The notes below the pieces were generated by a model. That model was not told the DNA's origin and did no database searches. It saw nothing but the letters and a program-made list of their open reading frames with translations. This document shows, piece after piece, positions 1-5,327 of a stretch of DNA of 24,557 nt; the stretch's first letter is position 1; every line of letters starts with the position of its first letter. The position numbers and the translations under genes were made by a program. The DNA is from Sva-07 sp031426215. GTDB lineage: Bacteria; Actinomycetota; Acidimicrobiia; Acidimicrobiales; Ilumatobacteraceae. Location: contig JANPKU010000189.1 of assembly GCA_031426215.1 (NCBI GenBank), positions 1 to 24,557 on the forward strand. The letters run 5' to 3'.

Positions 1-581
1 GCCGGTGCGATCCCTTCGGCCACGAGTTGCGCAGCGATCACGTCGGCACTGATCGCACGGAAGTCGACGCGCACGCATCGTGAGGAGATGGTGATCAGTT
101 CGTGGGGCACGAAGTCGGCGAGGACGAGGAACGTGACGGAATCCGGCGGCTCCTCGATGATCTTGAGCAGTCGGCCGGCGCCCTCCGGTGCGAGCAGATG
201 GAACTCGTCGAGGATCATCACCTTGGAGGCGCCCTCTGATGGGGTGAGCGACGCCTCGTGGATGATCGCCCTGGCCTGTTCCGCGTCGATCCGTGCGCCG
301 CTGCGCCTGACCTCTCGCACATCGGGGTGCTCGCCGCGCAGGATCAACGCAGCGTCGCGCTGCCCGGCGTCCTCGGCGCCCGTCATCAACCGAACAGCGA
401 AGGCCCGGGCGGCCTGCAGCTTCGTCGAACCGGCGGGCCCCACGAACAGGTAGGCGTGAACGGCGCCGCGATCGGCCGTCGAGCGGAGATGGCGCACCGC
501 TTCGGACTGGCCGATGACGTTGTCCCAGATCGGACCAGGACGAGTGGCGCTCTCGGCGCCGGCAATCGTGGGGACGCTCAC
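1..581 (-). CDS. holB: DNA polymerase III delta-prime subunit (clamp loader), 3' end cut by window
   Basis: Reading the minus strand from a GTG at 579-581 gives about 193 residues of an AAA+ clamp-loader protein before the window ends. The start region has the clamp-loader 'IWDNVIGQSEAV' box, followed by a P-loop-like stretch GPAGSTKLQAA, the HPDV segment, sensor-like LKIIEEPP, and a C-terminal SSRC turn before the cut. The P-loop lacks the GKT/S ending, as is usual for delta-prime, which does not hydrolyse ATP. The four-cysteine zinc module that many delta-prime/gamma proteins carry before HPDV is absent: no Cys lies in that stretch. The role is loading the beta sliding clamp at the replication fork. 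Its GTG overlaps the tmk stop by four bases (GTGA), so the two genes are co-translated. holB after tmk is a common actinobacterial order. The C-terminal domain is outside the window. Confidence 0.9.
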   Translation of the reverse strand, partial: MSVPTIAGAESATRPGPIWDNVIGQSEAVRHLRSTADRGAVHAYLFVGPAGSTKLQAARAFAVRLMTGAEDAGQRDAALILRGEHPDVREVRRSGARIDAEQARAIIHEASLTPSEGASKVMILDEFHLLAPEGAGRLLKIIEEPPDSVTFLVLADFVPHELITISSRCVRVDFRAISADVIAAQLVAEGIAP

Positions 582-1189
582 AGCACCCCTCGTTCGTCGA
601 GTGCCCGGCGGATGTCGGCGGCCACCCGGTCGACGGAGCCGACCGCTTGCACGATGATCCAGCGGTCGGGGTCGGTTGCTGCCATGGTGCGAAAGCCGGC
701 GAGCACTCGAGCGTGGAACTCGTCCCCGGCCGCCTCGAAGCGGTCGAGATCGCGACGACTCATTCGTTCGGCGACCACGTCGTCAGGCGTGTCGAGGAAC
801 ACCACCGTGCCCGGCCAGACCCCGCTGGTGCCCCATTGGTTGAGGTGGCGGATCTCGTCGATGTCGAGTTCGCGCCCGTACCCCTGGTAGGCGAGTGACG
901 AGTACACGGATCGATCGGTGACAACAGCACGCCCGGCAGCCAGCGCCGGATTGACGACTTCGGCGATGTGTTGGGCTCGGTCAGCGGCGGTGATCAGCGC
1001 CTCGGCCCGAGGGTGCAGGTTGTGAACGCTCGTGTCGTGCAGCAGCGCTCGCAGCCGTGCGCCGATGCCGGTGCCGCCGGTCTCGCGGGTGAGCACGGCG
1101 CCGATCGACTCGGCCAATCGGGCTGCTTGCGTGGACTTGCCGGAACCCTCGGCGCCCTCGAACGCGATGTACGGCGGTTGTTCGCTCAC
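578..1189 (-). CDS. tmk: Thymidylate kinase (dTMP kinase)
   Basis: A 203-residue protein, the usual length for bacterial dTMP kinase, which phosphorylates dTMP to dTDP for DNA synthesis. The P-loop FEGAEGSGKST lies at residues 10-20. It is followed by TRETGGTGIG (normally TREPGGT; the Pro is Thr here), the DR-x-x-x-SSLAYQG dTMP-binding segment and the RRDLDRFE lid region. GTG at 1187-1189 was chosen because the P-loop then falls at the normal distance from the N-terminus; the open frame continues upstream without homology. It overlaps holB by GTGA. The upstream region (1190-1346) is shared with the divergent SQR gene and probably holds both promoters. Confidence 0.95.
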   Translation of the reverse strand: MSEQPPYIAFEGAEGSGKSTQAARLAESIGAVLTRETGGTGIGARLRALLHDTSVHNLHPRAEALITAADRAQHIAEVVNPALAAGRAVVTDRSVYSSLAYQGYGRELDIDEIRHLNQWGTSGVWPGTVVFLDTPDDVVAERMSRRDLDRFEAAGDEFHARVLAGFRTMAATDPDRWIIVQAVGSVDRVAADIRRALDERGVL

Positions 1190-1232
1190 GGTCGGCGATG
1201 GTATCCACTCCACCGGACCCGACCCGCTGCGC

Positions 1233-1248
1233 ATACCCCGCAGGGGAT
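1233..1248. promoter_or_regulatory. Weak CsoR/CstR-like operator candidate in the tmk/SQR divergent region
   Basis: ATACCCC-GCA-GGGGAT has a short G/C-tract inverted repeat (CCCC/GGGG) with flanking A/T. This resembles the G-tract operators bound by CsoR-family repressors such as persulfide-sensing CstR. It lies about 100 bases before the sulfide:quinone oxidoreductase gene, where such a site would make sense. The right half lacks the T expected in GGGGTAT, so this is only a hint. No CsoR-family gene is in the window. Confidence 0.2.
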
Positions 1249-1346
1249 CGGGACGAAAGGCCATAGCGGACGACGCGGACGGTGCGTACCGTCGATGAAA
1301 GGAACAGTCGCAACGGTTGCGGCTCGGACCTTTGGAGTTCGCAGCG

Positions 1347-2612
1347 ATGACCTCGCAACAGCAACGACTCGTGATTCTCGGAGCCGGGACGGGTGGAACA
1401 CTCGCCGCCAATCGGCTGCGAAAGAAGTTCCCGGATGACCGGCTGCGCATCGACATCGTCGATCAGGACAATCTCCACGTGTACCAGCCGGGTCTGTTGT
1501 TCGTGCCGTTCGGACTGGCCGAGACCGCCGAGATCGTGCGCAAGCGAGACCGACAACTCAAGAAGGGGATCGAGTACCACCAATGTCGGATCGGTGGCGT
1601 CGACATCGAGTCGAACACCGTTGCGCTGCAGGACGGCACCACGCTCACGTACGACGTTCTCCTGGTTGCCACCGGTGCCGTACTCCTCCCCGAAGAGACC
1701 GAGGGTCTGACGGGAGTCGGATGGCACGAGACGGTCCACACCTTCTACGACATGGAAGGTGCGACGGCGCTGGCCGCAGCGCTCGACGACTTCGACGAGG
1801 GTCACCTGGTGATCAACGTGATCGACATGCCGATCAAGTGTCCGGTCGCCCCCCTCGAATTCGCGTTCCTCGCCGACTGGTACTTCACCGAAAAGGGTGT
1901 GCGCGACGACGTCTGCATCACCTACGTCACGCCGCTCGACGGGGCATTCACGAAGCCGACGGCGTCAGCGACGCTCGGATCGCTGCTCGGTGACAAGCAC
2001 ATCGAGATCGTGACCGAATTCAACACCGGTCAGGTCGAAGGTGCCGTCGACGGACAGACCGGCAAGCTGATCAGCTACGACGAGCGCGAGGTCGAGTTCG
2101 ATCTTGCGGTCGTCATCCCACTGCACGGTGGCGCCGCCTACGTCGCGGATTCGCCCGGGCTCGGCGACGAACTCGGGTTCATTCCCACCGACAACGCCAC
2201 GTTGCAGTCGAAGGTGAAGCCGAACATCTTCGTCATCGGTGACGCGGCGGATCTCCCGGCTTCCAAGGCCGGTTCGGTGACCCACTTCGAGGGCGAGGTG
2301 CTGGTCGAGAACATCGCAGCGTTCCTCGACGGCGCGCCGCTCGAGCACGCCTTCGACGGCCACGCCAACTGCTTCATCGAGACCGGCTTTTCCAAAGCGC
2401 TCCTGATCGACTTCAACTACGAGAACGAACCGGTCGGAGGTCACTACCCCGGCCCGGTCGGGTTGCCGCTGCTCACGGAGTCGCGGCTCAACCATCTCGG
2501 CAAGTTGATGTTCCAATCGTTCTACTGGCACGGTCTGCTGCCCGGGCGCGACATCCCCGGCATCGGCCCCGACATGCCCAAGCTCGGTAAGAAGCAGCCC
2601 GTCGCGGGCTGA
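1347..2612 (+). CDS. Sulfide:quinone oxidoreductase-like FAD flavoprotein
   Basis: A 421-residue pyridine-nucleotide-disulfide-oxidoreductase-fold protein. The FAD-binding LGAGTGG loop is at residues 11-17, the second FAD contact at LLVATGAVLLPEE, and the C-terminal FAD motif FVIGDAADLPASKAG at about 295-309. Cysteines are at 80, 165, 190 and 342. Cys165 lies in MPIKCPVAP, the position of one redox cysteine of SQR, and Cys342 in ANCFIETG is the likely partner. SQR oxidises sulfide to persulfide/polysulfide and passes electrons to membrane quinone. The C-terminus (GKLMFQSFYWHGLLPGRDIPG) is amphipathic, as in membrane-anchored SQRs. ATG 1347 has GGAG at 1334-1337; an upstream ATG at 1317 lacks a site. 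The next two genes encode sulfur-carrier proteins, which supports sulfide rather than NADH as substrate. NADH dehydrogenase-like or flavocytochrome c activity is the alternative. Confidence 0.85.
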   Translation: MTSQQQRLVILGAGTGGTLAANRLRKKFPDDRLRIDIVDQDNLHVYQPGLLFVPFGLAETAEIVRKRDRQLKKGIEYHQCRIGGVDIESNTVALQDGTTLTYDVLLVATGAVLLPEETEGLTGVGWHETVHTFYDMEGATALAAALDDFDEGHLVINVIDMPIKCPVAPLEFAFLADWYFTEKGVRDDVCITYVTPLDGAFTKPTASATLGSLLGDKHIEIVTEFNTGQVEGAVDGQTGKLISYDEREVEFDLAVVIPLHGGAAYVADSPGLGDELGFIPTDNATLQSKVKPNIFVIGDAADLPASKAGSVTHFEGEVLVENIAAFLDGAPLEHAFDGHANCFIETGFSKALLIDFNYENEPVGGHYPGPVGLPLLTESRLNHLGKLMFQSFYWHGLLPGRDIPGIGPDMPKLGKKQPVAG

Positions 2613-2631
2613 CGAGAAAGGAGTACGACCC

Positions 2632-2952
2632 ATGCCAACCCAGACACTCGCTGGCACGTCCGTCGAGGTGAACGACGAGGGATTCTTCGTCGACGCCCAC
2701 GCATGGACCAAGGAGATGGCAACCGAGATCGCCGATGAGGTCGGCGTGCCGACGCCGTTGACGGATCGTCATTGGACGGTGATCGACCTGATGCGCTCGG
2801 AGTACTTCGCCAAAGGCACGGGACCCACCGTTCGCAAGATCAGCAAGCTCTCCGATGTCAGCACCAAGGAGCTGTTCGTGCTCTTTCCGAAAGGCCCCGC
2901 CAAGCTCGCCGCCAGGGTGGCGGGCATCCCCAAGCCGAAGGGCTGCATCTGA
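2632..2952 (+). CDS. DsrC/TusE-family sulfur carrier with a single C-terminal cysteine
   Basis: A 106-residue protein with the whole DsrC/TusE fold signature: DEGFFVDAHAWTKEMA near the N-terminus, HWTVIDLMRSEYF in the middle, and the ending FPKGPAKLAARVAGIPKPKGCI. The penultimate Cys105 sits on the flexible C-terminal arm and is the persulfide-carrying residue. The second cysteine of true DsrC, 11 residues earlier, is Ala94 here, so the protein resembles TusE and cannot form the DsrC intramolecular disulfide/trisulfide. A strong ribosome site GAAAGGAG (2616-2623) lies 8 bases before ATG 2632, and SQR ends 19 bases upstream. Next to SQR and DsrE2 it probably accepts sulfane sulfur made by SQR. 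A role in tRNA thiolation (as for E. coli TusE) is less likely, since no tusBCD or mnmA is nearby. Confidence 0.88.
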   Translation: MPTQTLAGTSVEVNDEGFFVDAHAWTKEMATEIADEVGVPTPLTDRHWTVIDLMRSEYFAKGTGPTVRKISKLSDVSTKELFVLFPKGPAKLAARVAGIPKPKGCI

Positions 2953-2953
2953 C

Positions 2954-3454
2954 ATGACCAACACCCGACAACTTCCCCCAGCGCCCCTCCATCCGACGAT
3001 CGAGAAGGTCTCGATCATCGTGTCGAAGGGCTCACTCGAAGGCATCTACCCGGCGCTGATCATGGCCAACGGCGCCCGTAACGAAGGCATCGAGGCCAAC
3101 TTGTTCTTCACGTTCTTCGGCATGGATGCCGTGCACCAGCAACGCCACGACCACATCAAAGTGGCGGCGGTCGGCAACCCCGGCCTGCACGTGCCGACAT
3201 TGGCCGGCATGATCCCGGGCGCCTCGGCGCTGATGACCAAGTACATGGAGAAGCAGATCGAGAAGCTCGACTTTCCCGGTATTGCCGAGTTCATCGAGAT
3301 GATCCACGACACCGGCGCCGGGCTCTATGCGTGCCTCGCGTCGGTCGAACTCTTCGGCATGGAGCGCGAGGACCTGATCGACGAACTCGACGGCATCATC
3401 ACCATCGGCGAGTTCTACGAGATGGCAGCCGGCGGCCAGATCATCTTCACCTGA
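2954..3454 (+). CDS. DsrE2-like (DsrE/DsrF/peroxiredoxin-family) sulfurtransferase
   Basis: A 166-residue DsrE-fold protein. It begins with a beta strand VSIIVSKGSLEGIYPALIMANGA, then LFFTFFGMDAV, GNPGLHVP, and a C-terminal half GAGLYACLASVELFGMEREDLID. Cys127 occupies the conserved DsrE2 cysteine position, just after a beta strand, where persulfide is bound. DsrE2 proteins mobilise sulfane sulfur in the cytoplasm and pass it to TusA or DsrC/TusE-type partners. ATG 2954 follows the carrier's stop by a single base, so the two are tightly coupled. The gene ends just before a long palindrome shared with the convergent gene. There is no TusA, rhodanese or Hdr-like complex in the window, so how the sulfur chain ends is unknown. 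Confidence 0.85.
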   Translation: MTNTRQLPPAPLHPTIEKVSIIVSKGSLEGIYPALIMANGARNEGIEANLFFTFFGMDAVHQQRHDHIKVAAVGNPGLHVPTLAGMIPGASALMTKYMEKQIEKLDFPGIAEFIEMIHDTGAGLYACLASVELFGMEREDLIDELDGIITIGEFYEMAAGGQIIFT

Positions 3455-3465
3455 GGGAAAACTCC

Positions 3466-3520
3466 CTCGTTCTCGTAAACAAGATGCGCACCAGAGGCGC
3501 ACCTTGTTCACGAGAACGAG
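3466..3520. repeat. Palindromic repeat, copy 1 (24-base arms, 7-base loop)
   Basis: Arms 3466-3489 and 3497-3520 are inverted copies with two mismatches, around the loop ACCAGAG. Nearly the same sequence, with the same loop in the same orientation, recurs at 5272-5316. It lies between convergent genes (dsrE2-like and the cupredoxin lipoprotein), so it could act as a two-way terminator, but no T-run follows either arm. Reuse of the full sequence, loop included, marks it as a dispersed repeat rather than an ordinary terminator. Confidence 0.85.
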
Positions 3521-3538
3521 GAAAGTCGGTAGAGGAGA

Positions 3539-4237
3539 TCAGCGCTCGGCGACCTCGAAGGTGCCGACCATGCCGAGTTCGGTGTGCGGCTGATCGGTGT
3601 CGGGATCGACGAGGATGCATTGGTACGTGTACACGCCGGGCGCGGTGAACTCCATCGTTGCGCCGCCCGACCCCGCTGGGCTGGTGGCTGCGACCTCGCC
3701 GATCGGTTCGCCGTTCGGGTCGAGCACTTCGAACTCGTGGGCCTGCGAGCCGGTGTTGACCATTGCGAAGCGGATCGTGTCGCCGTCGGCGATCCCGGCG
3801 AGGGCGAGGTTCTCGTAGTCGAAGTCGACAGCGTCGAAGCTGATCTCGCGGTCGGGATCGGCCTGCTCGGTTCCGCCGGCGCCGGTGACGGTGAATGCCG
3901 ACTCGAACCCGTCCCCGGTCTGGCCAGGCTTGCAGCGCACCAGATAGTCGCCGGCCACGAGGTCGACCGTGAGCGTGCGCGACGTCCCGGTCGTGACGTT
4001 CTCGACCTCGCCGAGCGTGTCGCCGTTCGCCTTCAAGACGTACAGCTCGTTGACATCGCTGCTCTCGTTGAGGAACTCGAAGCCGACCTTGCCGGCTTCG
4101 ATCGTGGTGCTCCCGATGATGCACGCGTCGTCGGTGCCGGTGACATCGGCGGTCGAGTCGGTGGACTCGGTGGAACACGCACTCAGCGCCAGGAGCGCAA
4201 TTGGAGGGAGCGCGAGGAACGCTCGACGTGATGACAT
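3539..4237 (-). CDS. Lipoprotein with two cupredoxin-like domains, EfeO-N-like plus type-1 copper domain
   Basis: A 232-residue exported lipoprotein: signal peptide with lipobox LSAC and lipidated Cys21, then a short Ser/Thr/Asp linker. Domain 1 (about 36-118) matches the N-terminal cupredoxin of EfeO: DDAC at the start, NELYVLKANGDTLGEVEN, and YLVRCKPG with Cys39 and Cys102. Domain 2 (about 130-229) has a full set of type-1 copper ligands: His167 (QAHEFEV), Cys207 (YQC), His218 and Met223 in the order C-x10-H-x4-M. The M75 metallopeptidase domain of full EfeO is absent. The gene follows efeU after 69 bases and has GGGAG before ATG 4237. It probably binds iron or copper at the outer face of the membrane for EfeU, and domain 2 could oxidise Fe(II) or carry electrons. 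That role is inferred from context. Confidence 0.8.
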   Translation of the reverse strand: MSSRRAFLALPPIALLALSACSTESTDSTADVTGTDDACIIGSTTIEAGKVGFEFLNESSDVNELYVLKANGDTLGEVENVTTGTSRTLTVDLVAGDYLVRCKPGQTGDGFESAFTVTGAGGTEQADPDREISFDAVDFDYENLALAGIADGDTIRFAMVNTGSQAHEFEVLDPNGEPIGEVAATSPAGSGGATMEFTAPGVYTYQCILVDPDTDQPHTELGMVGTFEVAER

Positions 4238-4306
4238 GGTGGTACTCCCGAGGTTGGGGTGGGTGGCAGGGGTTCGAGGCGGAGATCGGTCGCGGGCCGC
4301 CGTCGG

Positions 4307-5176
4307 TCAGCGAGCGGGTTCGCCGACCACGGTCGCATCAGCATCAGAAGCTGTGTGCTCGGTGGCGGTGGCGATGCGGGGGATGCCTGCCGGGCGAAGG
4401 AAGAGGAACATCGTCGGGATCAGGTAACCCATGTAGGTGACGATCTCCAGCACGGTCATCTGAGGGCCGAGGTTGAAGATGCCCTTGAGCAGCGCTCCGT
4501 ACCAACTCGTGATCTCCCAGCCGTTCACGTCCCAGGCGAGGTTGTCGATGCCGGGCAGGATGCCTGCTTCCTGCAGGTCGTGGACGCCGTACGCAAGCAC
4601 TCCCGAAGCGATCACGATCAGAGCTGCACCGGTGACCTTGAAGAACACGGACAGGTTCATCGACACGACGCCGCGGTACAGCAGGAGACCGATCACGACG
4701 GAGGTCAGGATTCCGAGGAGTGCGCCGACAGCGGGACCCGCTCCCGCTCCCTGGGCTTGGAAGGTGGGATAGAGGAACAGCGCGGTTTCGAGACCTTCAC
4801 GACCAACGGCAAGGAGTGCCGCGGTGAACACGCCGATGGTGCCGATCTCGATGGCGGCAGACATCTTGTCCTGCAACTCACCCTTGAGGGTTCGCGAAGC
4901 CCGCTTCATCCAGAACACCATCCACGTCACGAAGGCCACGGCGACGATCGACAACACGCCACCGAAGGCCTCCTGCGCCTCGAAGCTCATCGATGCCGAC
5001 GTGTAGTGCAACAGGGCGCCGAATCCGAAGGAGACGATCACGGCGACTGCAACGCCTGCCCAGAGGGCCGGGATGCGATCGCGGTGCCCGCTGCGGACCA
5101 TGAACGACATCAAGATGCTGACGACGAGTGCCGCCTCGAGCCCCTCGCGGAGTCCGGTGAGGAATGTCTGGAACAC
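4307..5176 (-). CDS. efeU: FTR1/EfeU-family iron permease
   Basis: A 289-residue polytopic membrane protein with about seven hydrophobic segments. Two REGLE motifs are at 10-14 (LREGLEAAL) and 126-130 (GREGLETAL), the paired iron-coordinating signature of yeast Ftr1p and bacterial EfeU. These permeases move ferric iron across the membrane after ferrous iron is oxidised by a partner. GTG at 5174-5176 is supported by GGAG six bases upstream and by the first REGLE falling at the normal distance. The downstream partner is the two-cupredoxin lipoprotein rather than a classical EfeO, and no EfeB peroxidase is present. A palindrome resembling a DtxR/IdeR iron box lies about 40 bases upstream, so iron repression is likely. 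Confidence 0.93.
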   Translation of the reverse strand: MFQTFLTGLREGLEAALVVSILMSFMVRSGHRDRIPALWAGVAVAVIVSFGFGALLHYTSASMSFEAQEAFGGVLSIVAVAFVTWMVFWMKRASRTLKGELQDKMSAAIEIGTIGVFTAALLAVGREGLETALFLYPTFQAQGAGAGPAVGALLGILTSVVIGLLLYRGVVSMNLSVFFKVTGAALIVIASGVLAYGVHDLQEAGILPGIDNLAWDVNGWEITSWYGALLKGIFNLGPQMTVLEIVTYMGYLIPTMFLFLRPAGIPRIATATEHTASDADATVVGEPAR

Positions 5177-5214
5177 GAACGTCTCCGATTCGAGTGGGCG
5201 GGCAACCGTGGTTC

Positions 5215-5230
5215 GTTAGGCCACCCTAAC
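5215..5230. promoter_or_regulatory. Iron-box-like operator (DtxR/IdeR candidate) upstream of efeU
   Basis: GTTAGG-CCAC-CCTAAC is a perfect 6-base inverted repeat with a 4-base spacer, 39 bases before the efeU start. TTAGG/CCTAA half sites are the core of actinobacterial DtxR/IdeR boxes, although the usual consensus is a 19-mer with different spacing. Its position before an iron permease supports the reading. The actual regulator is not visible. Confidence 0.5.
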
Positions 5231-5271
5231 AACATCGTTCCGGGAGATGCAACAAGCGGCGCTCGCGCCGA

Positions 5272-5316
5272 TCTCGTGAACAAGGTGCGCACCAGAGGCG
5301 CACCTTGTTCACGAGA
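5272..5316. repeat. Palindromic repeat, copy 2 (perfect 19-base arms, 7-base loop)
   Basis: Arms 5272-5290 and 5298-5316 are exact inverted copies around ACCAGAG. The sequence matches copy 1 (3466-3520) at all but two positions across the shared 47 bases and has the same orientation. It lies 12 bases beyond the topA stop, where it could stop topA transcription, and upstream of efeU. Together the two copies bracket the iron-uptake cassette as direct repeats. Confidence 0.88.
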
Positions 5317-5327
5317 ACGTGGCGCGG

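Noticed and set aside
981..1805. Long open frame on the minus strand across the tmk start and the SQR gene
   Set aside because: It is a shadow of the two well-supported genes and has a low-complexity Arg/Gly-rich translation with no family signature.
2600..2615. In-frame UGA at the ends of SQR or the TusE-like gene as selenocysteine codons, given the tRNA-Sec
   Set aside because: Both genes end at normal family lengths, and the downstream sequence adds no conserved residues or SECIS-like hairpin.
3539..4237. Annotating the lipoprotein as EfeO
   Set aside because: Only the N-terminal cupredoxin resembles EfeO. The M75 domain with its HxxE metal site is absent and a second copper domain takes its place.
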